Shown here: one piece after another, positions 1-8,950 of the stretch
Position numbering within the stretch: the first letter of the stretch is position 1
How the letters are laid out: each line of letters begins with the position of its first letter
DNA from: JBFWUM01 sp050247255
Lineage (GTDB): Bacteria > Acidobacteriota > Vicinamibacteria > Vicinamibacterales > UBA2999
DNA: 64,000 nucleotides
Assembly: GCA_050247255.1 (NCBI GenBank)
Contig: JBFWUM010000011.1
Location: 1-64,000 of the forward strand
Direction of reading: 5' to 3'
Notes under the pieces: model-generated
Databases searched by the model: none
What the model was told of the DNA's origin: nothing
What the model saw: the letters and a program-made list of their open reading frames with translations, nothing else
Translations under genes and position numbers: made by a program

Positions 1-3000
1 GCCGTGACCGTCTTCTCGTCACCCACGTTCTTATCAGCGAACGTCGCGCTGCCGACCGTCGCGGTGACGTTGTCACCGGCGATGACGCCGGTGAGGTTCG
101 CGCCGCCCGTCAGCGTCGCCGCGTTCGTGCCGTCGTAGACCTTGTCGTTGGCCGTAATGCCGGCGGTCAGCGCCAGCGGCGTGATGTCCGCCTGATCCGT
201 CGCCGTCGCCGCGATGGTGTAGTTGTTCTGGTCGACACCCGCGATGGTCAACGGCGCGGTGACCGGCTTCTCGTCGCCGACGTTCTTGTCGCTGAACTCG
301 GCGGCACCGGCCGTCGCCGACACGTCATCCCCGGCGATGACGCCGACGAGCGTCACGCCCCCCGTCAGCTGCGCCGCCGTCGTCCCGTTGTAGACCTTGT
401 CGTTGGCGACAATGGTGGCCGACACCGGCTTGGGCGTGATGTCCGCCAGGTCCGTGGCCGATCCGCTGAAGTTGTAGTTGCCCGCATCCGCGCCGCCAAG
501 CGTCAGGCTGGCCGTGACCGTCTTGCCGGTTCCGACTTGCTTGTTGCTGAACGTCGCGCTGCCGACCGTCACGGTGACGACGTCACCGGTGACGACGCCG
601 GAGAGGCCTGGCGTCCCGGCCAGTGACGCGGTCGCATTGCCGTCGTACTGCTTGTCCGTGGCGACAATCGACGCCGACAGCGGCTTTGGCGTGATGTTGG
701 CGAGGTCCGTCGTGCTGCCGGCGAAGCTGTAGTTGCCGGCATCCGCGCCGCCGAGCGTCAGGCTCGCGGTCACCGTCTTGCCGTTACCGACGTGCTTGTC
801 GCCGAACGTGGCGCTGCCCGACGTGATGTTGACGACATCGCCGGTCACGACACCGGTCAATTGCGGCGTCCCGATCAGGGTGGCGACGTTGTTGCCGTCA
901 TACACCTTGTCCTCGGCGGAGATGCTCGCCGTCAGCGGCTTGGGCGTGATGTTCGCCAGGTCGGTCGCCGTCGCCGCGATCGAGTAGTTCCCCGCATCGG
1001 CGCCGCCGAGGGTGATCGGGGCGGTCACGGTCTTGTTGGTGCCGACGTGCTTGTCCCCGAACGTGGCGCTGCCCGCCGAAACCGTGACCACGTCGCCGAT
1101 GATGACGCCCGACAGCGACAGGCTGCCGGTCAACGTGGCCGCGGTCGTGCCGTTGTAGACCTTGTCCTCGGCGATGATGCTCGTGCCGATCGGCTTCGGC
1201 GTGATGTTGGCCAGGTCGGTCGCGGTGCCGGTGATCGTGTAGTTGCCGGCGTCTGCACCGCCGATCGTCAGGTTGGCGGTGACCGTCTTGTCGGTGCCGA
1301 CATTCTTGTCGTTGAAGCTGGCGCTGCCCAGCGACACCGTGACCACGTCGCCCAGGATGACGCCCGCGAGGCTCGGCGTGCCGGTCAACGTGGCCGCGGT
1401 ATTCCCGTTGTAAACCTTGTCCTCCGCGACGATGCTCGTGGTAATCGGCTTCGGCGTGATGTTGGCCAGGTCGGTGGCGTTCGCGGCGAGGGTGTAGTTC
1501 GCCGCGTCGGCGCCGCCGAGTGTCACGCTGGCCGTGACCGTCTTGTCGGTGCCGACGTGCTTGTCGCTGAACGCGGCGCTGCCGGCCGCCACGGTCACCA
1601 CGTCCCCGGCAATGACACCGGAGAGGCCCGGGGTGCCGGTCAGCGTGGCAATCGCGTTGCCGTTGTAGACCTTGTCCTCGGCGACGATGCTGGCCGTCAG
1701 CGGCTTCGGCGTGATGTTCGCGAGATCGGTGGCCGTCGGCGGCAGCGTGTAGTTGCCCGCATCCGGGCCGGCCAGGCTCACCGCTGCAGACACCGTCTTG
1801 CTGGTGCCGACGTTCTCGTCCGGGAAGCTGGCGGCGCCGGCGGACGCCGTCACGACATCCCCCGGAATCACGCCCGCCAACGACACGGCCCCGTTGAGCG
1901 TGGCGGCGGTCGTGGCGTCGTACTGCTTATCGTTGGCGACGATGGTCGCGGTCAGCGACAGCGGCGTGATGTTGGCCAGGTCGGTGGCCGTGCCGCTGAA
2001 CGTGTAGTTGCCGGCATCGGCGCCGCCCAGCGTCAGGGTCGCGGTCACCGTCTTATTGGTGCCGACGTGCTTGTCAACAAACGAGGCGCTGCCCACGGTG
2101 AGGGTCAGCGAGTCGCCGCTGATGCCACCGATGAGCGCGGGGGCGCCCACGAGCCCGGCCTGCGCGGTGCCGTTGTAGACCTTGTCGTTGGCGACGATGC
2201 TCGCGGTGAGAGCGAGCGGCGTGATGTCGGCAAGATCGGTTGGCGGCGGCCCGTTGAGCATGTAGTTCGCGGCGTCGGCGCCGGCCAGCGACACGGTCGC
2301 GGTCACGACCTTGTTGGTGCCGACGTGCTTGTCTCCAAACGTAGCGCTCGATGCCGTCGCGGTGACCGTGTCGCCGGACAGCACGCCCGTGACAGACGGC
2401 GTGCCCGAGAGCGTCGCAGCCGTCGTGCCGTCGTAGACCTTGTTGTTCGCGATGATGGAAACCGTCACCGGCCGCGGCGTGATGTTGGCCAGATCGGTCG
2501 CGGTGGTCGTGGCCAGGGTGTAGTTGCCCGCCTTCGGCCCGCCCAGCGCGATGCCGGTGGCGGTCACGGTCTTATCGTTCCCCACCAGGCCGTTGGCGAA
2601 GTCGGCGGCGCTGGCCGTCAGCGTGACCTGCCCGGCGTCAGCCGCCAGGACGCCCGTGCCATTGAGCGTGATCTGCGCGACCGTCGTGCGGTCGTAGACC
2701 TTGTCCTGCGCGACGATCGAGGGGGTCACCGGAATGGCCGTAATCGTCGCCGCCGGGTCGACGGCCGACGCGGGCGCCGTATAGTTGGCCGCCGTGGCGC
2801 CGGTCAGGGTGACCGACGCGGTCACCTGGTGCGTGCCGGCATTCGGCGAGGCGAACTGGCCGGTACCGGCAGTGCAGCCGAGGGTTTCACCATTGACCGC
2901 ACCGGCCACGCTGCAGGAGACAATCTGCGCCGCGTTCGTGGCGTCGTAGGACTTGTCCTGCGCCTCGATGGTGATCGTCACCGGGACGGGGGTGATGTCG

Positions 3001-3270
3001 GCGCTCGCCGTGCCGACGCCGGTCAGCTCGAACATCGCGGCCTTCGGTCCGCTCAGCGTCACCCCGCTCACGGTCACCGTCTTGCCGGTGCCGACGTTCG
3101 GATCCTCGAACATGCCGAGGTTCGAAGGCGCGGCGCAGGTCACACCCGCCGGCACCAGGCTCTGGGTCTTGAACGGCTCGATCGTTTCCTCGAGCGTGCA
3201 GGAGCCGAGGACGGCGACCGACGTGCCGTCGTAGGGGCGGCTCTGGGCTGTAAAGGTCGCCTTCAACGGA
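1..3270 (-). repeat. Tandem YDG-domain coding repeats, 255-bp period
   Basis: The codons for the I-T-P junction recur at 181, 436, 691, 946, 1201, 1456, 1711, 1966, 2221, 2479, 2740 and 2992. The first eight spacings are exactly 255 bp (85 codons); the last three are 258, 261 and 252 bp. That gives twelve units plus a partial one at the edge. The units are similar but not identical, so the array is old enough to have diverged while keeping its length. Confidence 0.9.
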
Positions 3271-5093
3271 CGCGGCAGCCAGGTGATGGTCGGATTGGGC
3301 AGGTTCGAGTCGATCGTGCCGATGCGGCCGCTCAGCGTGTCGACGCCGACCTCGGTGCTGGTGAAGCAGACCCTCACCTCGCCGTTGGCATCCGTCGGCT
3401 TCGAGGCGATGACGCCGCCGACGAGGCTGGAGATGATGTCGACGCGGACGCCCGGCACGCCGACGTTCGCGCTATCGAGCGCCGTCGCCGTGGCGCAGGT
3501 TTCCTCGCCGACGTACTTGGTAGCCGTGCCCTCGAGCACCAGCCCGGTGATCTCGTCGACGTTGGCCACCGGCGAGCCGAACATGCCGGCCGGGTGGGCG
3601 TAGCTCGAGATGCTGAGCGTGGAGCTGCCGTGGCTGAAGGCGGCGAACGGAATCTGCGTGCTCGTCGTGGTCAGCGTGTGCGTGCCGGACGTGACGAACA
3701 GCTGCGCGCCGCTCAGTTCGGATCCGTTGATCGGCACCCAGGGGACCACGGGCGCCACGCCGTCGAGGCGCAGCTCGCTGATGTAGCGCGTCGGGATGAT
3801 GACGTTGATGAAGTCGGTGAAGCCGATGCCGGGTCCCTCCGGCGTGCCGAGCGTGTACGCCGTGAGGTACTGCTCGTACGGGACGACCAGCATCATCGAT
3901 GGATCGGTGTTGATCAGCGAATCCGAGTTGCCGGTCGCGCCCGCATCGTCGGCCCAGCTCGACTGCATGTACTGCATGACCTGGATCGGCGTGTCGGACG
4001 TAATCTCCAGCGGGCGTCCCTCCCCCTTGCTATAGCCCAGCGTACCGACGGTACCGGTGACCGTCGGATACTCGACGAAGCTCCCTGCTGCCACGTTCAA
4101 GGTAAAGGGCGTGCCCCCGGTCGGCGAGACCGTGACCACTGCCGCCTGAGCCCCCGCCTGGATACGGAAGCGGTCGCCATTGATGCGGCCCGCGAACGGC
4201 ATGGTGAGGAACCGTCGGCCCCAGCGGCTGGTCGGGGCCAGCTGCTCGATGAGCACGTCGCCCGACGTGACACCCACGGGGACGTTCGCGGTGCGGTTGC
4301 CCGAGAACACCGCCACCGGCTTGTTCGCGCTGATGAACGTGCCCTGCAGGTCGCCGCCCGTCTGCGTCTGACGCAGCAGATACGTCTGGCCGGTATTCAG
4401 CGTCGGCAGCGTGCAATTGGTATTGGCGACACAGGAGCCGATCGACGCGACGCCGGGCGGCAGCTTGACCGTCACCGTCGTGGCGTCCTGCGTCGCCACG
4501 ATCACCAGCTGGGACCCGGCGCCGGCATTGTTGATGGTGCTGCCGTTGGCGCCGACGAATGTCGAACTGTAGGCGCCGACGTAGTACTTCGTGTCGAGGG
4601 TATCGGTCGGCAGCGCGATGAACGAGTCGATGCTCGCGCCGCGCGCGGTGAAGCCGTAGACCGTGACCTCGCCCGATGTGGCTGAGACGCGCACGCCTTT
4701 GTTCTGAATCGTCGCGACGGTCTGGACGTCGACGCTCGTGGCCTGGTTCGCCTGGCAGGTCGCGACGCTGTCGGTCTGGAGGCACGTCGGCAGCGTGATG
4801 CGCTGGACATCGCCGGCGTTCGCCAAGCTGAACGACTCGCTGAAGCCGGCCGGCGCGAAAGTGACAGTGCCCGCCGCGCCGCCGCCGGTGGCGACGACGA
4901 AGAGGAACGCCTGGTTGGAAATCGCCGCGGCGTTGCCGGGGAATGCCAGCCAGAAGTTCGTGCCGCTGCTGTCCTGCTCGGCGCGTGCCCGAGGGCTCAT
5001 CCATATCGTCGACACGATGAGCAGGGTGATGACGCTCGCGCGTAGGAGAAAGCGAGCGGTTCTGGTTTTCAGCAGCGATGTCACGTGAGCCAT
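1..5093 (-). CDS. Secreted giant protein: IgGFc-binding-like head plus tandem YDG repeats (3' end outside window)
   Basis: About 1,697 codons are visible from ATG at 5093, and the frame stays open to the window edge. Residues 1-40 form a signal peptide: basic start, hydrophobic segment ending LLIVSTIWMSPRARA, probable cleavage after ARA. Residues ~45-500 resemble the IgGFc-binding N-terminal domain (TNFWLAFPGN near the start, then TKYYVGAY and VATQDATTVTV). Residues ~510-605 look like a Big-1/invasin-type Ig domain (VPGVRVDI, DANGEVRVCFTS). From ~610 onward come YDG-type repeats with the signature ITPKPLTASIVAEDKVYNG. Such proteins are usually surface or adhesin-like; the ligand is unknown. 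Domain naming is by motif recognition, without a profile search. The start is supported by the signal peptide and an upstream sigma70-type promoter. The long plus-strand ORF opposite it is a codon-bias mirror. Confidence 0.85.
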   Translation of the reverse strand, partial: MAHVTSLLKTRTARFLLRASVITLLIVSTIWMSPRARAEQDSSGTNFWLAFPGNAAAISNQAFLFVVATGGGAAGTVTFAPAGFSESFSLANAGDVQRITLPTCLQTDSVATCQANQATSVDVQTVATIQNKGVRVSATSGEVTVYGFTARGASIDSFIALPTDTLDTKYYVGAYSSTFVGANGSTINNAGAGSQLVIVATQDATTVTVKLPPGVASIGSCVANTNCTLPTLNTGQTYLLRQTQTGGDLQGTFISANKPVAVFSGNRTANVPVGVTSGDVLIEQLAPTSRWGRRFLTMPFAGRINGDRFRIQAGAQAAVVTVSPTGGTPFTLNVAAGSFVEYPTVTGTVGTLGYSKGEGRPLEITSDTPIQVMQYMQSSWADDAGATGNSDSLINTDPSMMLVVPYEQYLTAYTLGTPEGPGIGFTDFINVIIPTRYISELRLDGVAPVVPWVPINGSELSGAQLFVTSGTHTLTTTSTQIPFAAFSHGSSTLSISSYAHPAGMFGSPVANVDEITGLVLEGTATKYVGEETCATATALDSANVGVPGVRVDIISSLVGGVIASKPTDANGEVRVCFTSTEVGVDTLSGRIGTIDSNLPNPTITWLPRPLKATFTAQSRPYDGTSVAVLGSCTLEETIEPFKTQSLVPAGVTCAAPSNLGMFEDPNVGTGKTVTVSGVTLSGPKAAMFELTGVGTASADITPVPVTITIEAQDKSYDATNAAQIVSCSVAGAVNGETLGCTAGTGQFASPNAGTHQVTASVTLTGATAANYTAPASAVDPAATITAIPVTPSIVAQDKVYDRTTVAQITLNGTGVLAADAGQVTLTASAADFANGLVGNDKTVTATGIALGGPKAGNYTLATTTATDLANITPRPVTVSIIANNKVYDGTTAATLSGTPSVTGVLSGDTVTATASSATFGDKHVGTNKVVTATVSLAGADAANYMLNGPPPTDLADITPLALTASIVANDKVYNGTAQAGLVGAPALIGGISGDSLTLTVGSASFVDKHVGTNKTVTATLTLGGADAGNYTFSGTATDLANITPLSLTATIVANDKQYDATTAATLNGAVSLAGVIPGDVVTASAGAASFPDENVGTSKTVSAAVSLAGPDAGNYTLPPTATDLANITPKPLTASIVAEDKVYNGNAIATLTGTPGLSGVIAGDVVTVAAGSAAFSDKHVGTDKTVTASVTLGGADAANYTLAANATDLANITPKPITTSIVAEDKVYNGNTAATLTGTPSLAGVILGDVVTVSLGSASFNDKNVGTDKTVTANLTIGGADAGNYTITGTATDLANITPKPIGTSIIAEDKVYNGTTAATLTGSLSLSGVIIGDVVTVSAGSATFGDKHVGTNKTVTAPITLGGADAGNYSIAATATDLANITPKPLTASISAEDKVYDGNNVATLIGTPQLTGVVTGDVVNITSGSATFGDKHVGNGKTVTASLTLGGADAGNYSFAGSTTDLANITPKPLSASIVATDKQYDGNATASLAGTPGLSGVVTGDVVTVTVGSATFSNKQVGTGKTVTASLTLGGADAGNYNFSGSATDLADITPKPVSATIVANDKVYNGTTAAQLTGGVTLVGVIAGDDVSATAGAAEFSDKNVGDEKPVTAPLTIAGVDQNNYTIAATATDQADITPLALTAGITANDKVYDGTNAATLTGGANLTGVIAGDNVTATVGSATFADKNVGDEKTVT

Positions 5094-5150
5094 TTCGGTC
5101 AACACCTCGTCCGCACTGGTACGGACAGATTGCGACAGTAACGGTCACAG

Positions 5151-5180
5151 AATATACAGACGAGCATAGATTGACGTCAA
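5151..5180 (-). promoter_or_regulatory. sigma70-type promoter for the YDG giant gene
   Basis: On the minus strand, TTGACG (5180-5175) and TATATT (5156-5151) are separated by 18 bp and lie about 58 bp upstream of the ATG at 5093. The surrounding 5094-5300 stretch is AT-richer than the rest of the locus. No other gene is seen between 5094 and 5304. Confidence 0.65.
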
Positions 5181-5304
5181 GAGTCATTTAGTGTCCTATG
5201 GACACCAACGACGCCAAATACGAAGATTTAGCGAAACAGGCGCGGTTTACTGAGGAAAACGATGAGGTAGGGTCTCGCCGGTATGCGCGGCGAATTTGCG
5301 GCTG

Positions 5305-5463
5305 CTAGGAACCGGTCGCGGTCGAGTCGGCGACGGTGCCGCCGCCGGCAAGCGTTACGTCACGGACGTCCTGCTTGCGCAACTGCGGCCGGTGCCATGC
5401 GAGTCGCGAGGCGGCGCGCTCGCCTTCCGCCATGAGCGGTTCGCGCGTCTGGTCGAGGTTCAC
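5305..5463 (-). CDS. Candidate lasso peptide precursor (A)
   Basis: 52-codon ORF, GTG start at 5463, TAG at 5305, 18 bp after the cyclase stop and on the same strand. The leader half carries WHRPQLRKQDVRDVT, which fits the lasso-leader pattern aromatic-x-x-P ... T. A Thr two residues before the predicted cut is typical of the family. The predicted core AGGGTVADSTATGS (14 residues) has Ala1 and Asp8, giving an eight-residue macrolactam ring, and ends in Ser. Paeninodin-type cores likewise begin with Ala-Gly and end in Ser, the residue phosphorylated by the HPr-kinase-like enzyme. The start is uncertain: GTG at 5472 and ATG at 5433 are in-frame alternatives, and none has a strong ribosome site. 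The six-residue tail is short and has no bulky plug residue, which is the main doubt. Confidence 0.72.
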   Translation of the reverse strand: MNLDQTREPLMAEGERAASRLAWHRPQLRKQDVRDVTLAGGGTVADSTATGS

Positions 5464-5481
5464 GCGCGCCACTCTAGCACA

Positions 5482-7212
5482 TCAGTGCCGGAGCAAAAAA
5501 ACGCCAACGCCCAGACCGCGCAGCAGCACCGTCGCCGCTGCCCGACGCGTGCGCTCGTCCTCGACGCGGCTCGCGCGATCGAAGACCTGCCGCATGCGCG
5601 GAAGATCCAGATACTCGAGCGCGAGCGGATGCCGCTCGAGCGCCGCCAGCTGCTCCTCCACCAGCGGCGCAACGGCGCGAACACGCGCAATGAGGTCGGG
5701 GGCCTGGAGGCCCCGCCTCGTCTGCAGTCGCACCGCATCGGGGAGCAGGCCGCGCATGGCGTCGCGGATCGGCGCGCGCGGCACGGGGAGACGCAGGATG
5801 TCCGGCGGCATGCCGTGCACGAACTCCATGAGACGAATGTCGCGCATCGGATCCCGCGATTCGACACCGATCGCCGCGGCCAATTCCGCCCGCCGCGCCC
5901 CGGTGATGTCCGCGCCCGGCGCGATGAGCCATTGACGTTCGGCGCGCACACGCTGCCTGACCGACCCGATCATCGACTCCCGGGCCCAGGCCCGCGCGGC
6001 GGCGGCCAGGCCCATCCGATCGGCGAATCGCGGATGGATCGGCGAGGGGGCGCTGAGCGCCTGCCGGATGCAGCGGCTGACGGTCATCGACCGGTACCGC
6101 ATCACGGCTGCGGCCTCGCGCGCGGCGCGCGGCCACCAGCCACCGAGCCCGAGCGCGAAGACGCTGGCCACGGTGGGAAGACCGGGCCATGACGCCGTCA
6201 TGTTGCCGTATTGGCCCGTGAGCACGACACGCGCGCCGTGGTCTCGCGCCGTCTCGTGCAGCGCTCGCACCCAGTAGTAGTTGCTCACCGCCGGTGTCGG
6301 TTCGCCGTGGGCCTCGAGCATGAACGCGAGGCCGTCAAGAGGAGTGACGTCGCGCGCATCGACACCGACGTGGTCGATGTCGGCCGCGGCGGCAACGCGC
6401 GCCGCGAGCGCGAATTCGTTGCCGAAACGGTTGCCGCCGGGGTCCGGGTGCGGATACGCCGGAATGGCCGTCAGCGCCAGCATCCGCTCGCCGCGGGCGT
6501 GGAGCTGACGGGCTGCCAGCGCCGCCACGGCGGTCGAATCGAGACCGGCGCTGAGCGCCAGCGCGATCGGCTCGCCCGGGCGGAGCCGCGAGGCGACGGC
6601 GCGATCGAGGTGCTCGCCGAGCGCCTCGGCGTACTCCGCCCGCGATCGCAGCCGGACGTCGGGCGCCTCCTCCAGTCGCCAGTAACGCCAGGTTCTCACG
6701 TTGCCATGCTGCAGGGTCAGGGCATGCGCCGGCGGCAGCCGCTGCAGGCCGATGTAGCAGGTGCGGCGGCCGTCGTGGCGCGGCCACGCCGCCAGCGTGT
6801 GGGCCAGCCACTGCTCATCGAGCTCCCGCCGCACGCCCGTCTGGGCGAGCACCCACTGCCGGTCGGACGAAAACGCGAACTGCGACGGCGTCGCCGCGAC
6901 GTAGAGCGCCGAAATGCCGTGCTGATCGCGGGCGACGAAGAGGCGGCGGGCCTCCTCGTCCCACGCCGCCAGGCACCAGTCACCCAGCAGGCGCGACACG
7001 CAGGCCTCGCCCCAGGCATCGAAGGCGCGTTGGACGAGGGCGCTATCGCTGTGCGCCCCACGCCCGGCACCGCTGAGGCCGAGCAGCCCGAGAATCTCCT
7101 CGCGGTTGTCGAGGCGTGCGCAGGCGGCGACCTGGCGGTTGCCGATCCGCACCGACGACTCGAGGCGCGCCGTGCTGTCCGCAAGTCCGACGACCCCCCG
7201 AATGCCGGTCAC
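5482..7212 (-). CDS. Lasso cyclase, asparagine-synthetase-like (C protein)
   Basis: 576 aa from GTG at 7212, which overlaps the sulfotransferase stop as GTGA. N-terminal residues 1-190 resemble a class II glutamine amidotransferase fold (GDWCLAAWDEEARRLFVARDQHGISALYV). The C-terminal half is an ATP-pyrophosphatase synthetase domain with the PP-loop SAGLDST at residues 221-227. Asparagine synthetase B normally starts Met-Cys-Gly, with Cys as glutaminase nucleophile; this one starts Met-Thr-Gly, so ammonia release is unlikely. That is expected for a lasso cyclase, which adenylates the precursor Asp/Glu side chain and lets the core N-terminus attack it. Context (B2, kinase and precursor) supports this over true asparagine synthesis. 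Confidence 0.85.
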   Translation of the reverse strand: MTGIRGVVGLADSTARLESSVRIGNRQVAACARLDNREEILGLLGLSGAGRGAHSDSALVQRAFDAWGEACVSRLLGDWCLAAWDEEARRLFVARDQHGISALYVAATPSQFAFSSDRQWVLAQTGVRRELDEQWLAHTLAAWPRHDGRRTCYIGLQRLPPAHALTLQHGNVRTWRYWRLEEAPDVRLRSRAEYAEALGEHLDRAVASRLRPGEPIALALSAGLDSTAVAALAARQLHARGERMLALTAIPAYPHPDPGGNRFGNEFALAARVAAAADIDHVGVDARDVTPLDGLAFMLEAHGEPTPAVSNYYWVRALHETARDHGARVVLTGQYGNMTASWPGLPTVASVFALGLGGWWPRAAREAAAVMRYRSMTVSRCIRQALSAPSPIHPRFADRMGLAAAARAWARESMIGSVRQRVRAERQWLIAPGADITGARRAELAAAIGVESRDPMRDIRLMEFVHGMPPDILRLPVPRAPIRDAMRGLLPDAVRLQTRRGLQAPDLIARVRAVAPLVEEQLAALERHPLALEYLDLPRMRQVFDRASRVEDERTRRAAATVLLRGLGVGVFLLRH

Positions 7213-8036
7213 GGCAGGTATCCGAGTTCGCGCATCAGCCCGGCCTGGGAGCCGGCGATGCGATCGGCAAGCGCCGGGGGCAGCACCGCGGCCCACTGGC
7301 CCGTGTTTCCCGATCGAAAGAACGCGACCGCCCGCGGCGGCCGTTCCTGGAACCCGCGCTCGGCTTCCTGCCGGCGCAGCCGCTCGAAACGCGTCGCGTC
7401 GACCGCGCGTGTCAACCGCGCCTCGTCGCGCTCGGCGCCATAGAAATCGAGCAGGCCGGCGAAGTGCGCCGGGGCGTCGGCGAGCAGGTCCTCATAGCGC
7501 ACGACGTGAAGCGGCACCTCGCGGGCGGCTTCGAGCCAGCTGCGAACGTGATCGGACCATGCCGGAAGGCGCTGTTCGAGTTGATCGAGCAGGGCGCGGC
7601 CGGTGGGCGCTGCGCGGTACCCGTGGCAGACGGCGTCGACCGCGCGCTCGACCGTCCAGTTGTTGTGGTGCGCCAGTGACACCGCCACGTCCCTGGGATC
7701 GCGCACGATATAGATGGCCCGACTGACGGCCGGCGGGAACAACGGCGGCCCGCCCGGCAGGCGGAAGGGATCGTGCGCCTTGAGGAGCACCATCCCCGTC
7801 GACTCCGCCGCGAGCTGTGCGTAGATCGCCGGACGCAGCTGCGACACTTCCGACGGCAGCAGGTCCGCGGCTTCGACGCCGGCATACTCGTCGAAGAGGG
7901 CGCGGTTGCTCGCCACGGTGTCGGCCTCCATGTCGTCGAGGCGCACCGGCTCGTCGCGGAGGTACGCGGTGAGGAACGCTCGCACCCACGTGTTTCCCGA
8001 CTTCGGGTACGACGCGATCCACAGCAGGGAGCCCAT
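7209..8036 (-). CDS. Sulfotransferase, lasso-cluster tailoring enzyme
   Basis: 275 aa. The PAPS 5'-phosphosulfate loop SYPKSGNTW is at residues 9-17, and the 3'-phosphate-binding segment IYIVRDPRDVAVSLAHHNNW is further in; both are hallmarks of the sulfotransferase 1 family. It transfers sulfate from PAPS to a hydroxyl or amine. The ATG overlaps the kinase stop as ATGA, and its own stop overlaps the cyclase GTG, so it is translationally coupled into the lasso operon. The substrate is not shown by the sequence; a Ser/Thr of the lasso peptide is the natural inference. A full-length enzyme with no missing motif. Confidence 0.85.
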   Translation of the reverse strand: MGSLLWIASYPKSGNTWVRAFLTAYLRDEPVRLDDMEADTVASNRALFDEYAGVEAADLLPSEVSQLRPAIYAQLAAESTGMVLLKAHDPFRLPGGPPLFPPAVSRAIYIVRDPRDVAVSLAHHNNWTVERAVDAVCHGYRAAPTGRALLDQLEQRLPAWSDHVRSWLEAAREVPLHVVRYEDLLADAPAHFAGLLDFYGAERDEARLTRAVDATRFERLRRQEAERGFQERPPRAVAFFRSGNTGQWAAVLPPALADRIAGSQAGLMRELGYLP

Positions 8037-8950
8037 CAGTCGAGCAGCGCGGCGATCGTGTCAGCGATTTCCCCGGTGGTGTCGGACCCCCTCGGCCGCG
8101 TGAGACGCAGGATCGGCACGGTGGCGGCGAGGGACGTGGTGACGCTGAAATTCATGGCCGCAACGCCGAGGCCCTCGGCGGCACGCCGGTTCCGGGTGAG
8201 ACCCCGGATGGCGAGGAACGCGTCCCGCTGGACGACGGGCTCGCAGCACACGCGTGCCTCGTTCGACAGGCCGAGAATCACGAGGTGGGCCGGGCGCTGC
8301 GGCGCGTCGGTGAAGCTGCCGCCGACCGGCCACTGATATTTGTCGATGCGTTCGCGCGCCCGCGGCATCGCCTCGCCCGACTCGCCGAGCCGGTCCAGTG
8401 CATCCCGCCACAGGTTGATCTGCGGGAAGCCGGGCTGCACGGTCAGCACGCCGGCGTCACTCACCACCGCGGCGGCATCATCGGCGAGCACACGGTGGCC
8501 GCGGCGCATCAGCGTGGCCACCGTCGTCGACTTACCGGCCCCCGAGTGGCCGGCAATCAGCACGGCGCCGCGGCCGCCGGCCATCGCGGCGGCGTGCAGC
8601 ACGAGCGCGCCGCGTTGATGCAGCAGCGCCGTCAGCGGCGAGCCGAGCAGGAACGATCTGACCGTGGTGGCTGCACACCCGGGCGCCGGTTCGATGACGA
8701 TGTCGGTGCCGCCGCGAACCCAGTAGGCGCCGATGCCGGCGATGCGGAGCAGGTACTCCCCGGGCGCTGCCTGGAAGAGGGCGCCGATCTTGTGGGGGGC
8801 GTCGAGGACCGCTGGAACGGGGCCGGAGCGGACGGTGACCACCGGCTCCGCATACGAGGGGCGAAGCTCCGGCAGCTCGATCGAGGATGCCAGCGTCAGG
8901 CCGTAGGCGCGGTAGCGAAACGGAAGCCTCCCCGCAGCCTCCACCATCAT
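8036..8950 (-). CDS. HPr kinase/phosphorylase-like peptide kinase (K protein)
   Basis: 304 aa from ATGATG at 8950, overlapping the B2 stop by 4 bp. The Walker A loop GHSGAGKST is at residues 134-142, followed by HRVLADDAAAVV as in HPr kinase folds. The length and the N-terminal SIELPEL stretch match the kinases found in lasso clusters rather than true HprK. Kinases of this family (in paeninodin-type clusters) phosphorylate the C-terminal Ser of the precursor, and the candidate precursor here ends in Ser. The reading frame is open further upstream to 9724, but that extension lies inside B2 and is spurious. Confidence 0.85.
   Translation of the reverse strand: MMVEAAGRLPFRYRAYGLTLASSIELPELRPSYAEPVVTVRSGPVPAVLDAPHKIGALFQAAPGEYLLRIAGIGAYWVRGGTDIVIEPAPGCAATTVRSFLLGSPLTALLHQRGALVLHAAAMAGGRGAVLIAGHSGAGKSTTVATLMRRGHRVLADDAAAVVSDAGVLTVQPGFPQINLWRDALDRLGESGEAMPRARERIDKYQWPVGGSFTDAPQRPAHLVILGLSNEARVCCEPVVQRDAFLAIRGLTRNRRAAEGLGVAAMNFSVTTSLAATVPILRLTRPRGSDTTGEIADTIAALLD

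Noticed and set aside
1..3270. Repeat array as CRISPR
   Set aside because: 255-bp coding units with no short spacers; it is protein-domain repetition.
792..4685. 1,297-aa plus-strand ORF opposite the YDG giant
   Set aside because: Arg/Gly/Val/Asp-rich composition and repeat pattern are those of an antisense shadow of the repeated minus-strand gene, which has a signal peptide and clear domains.
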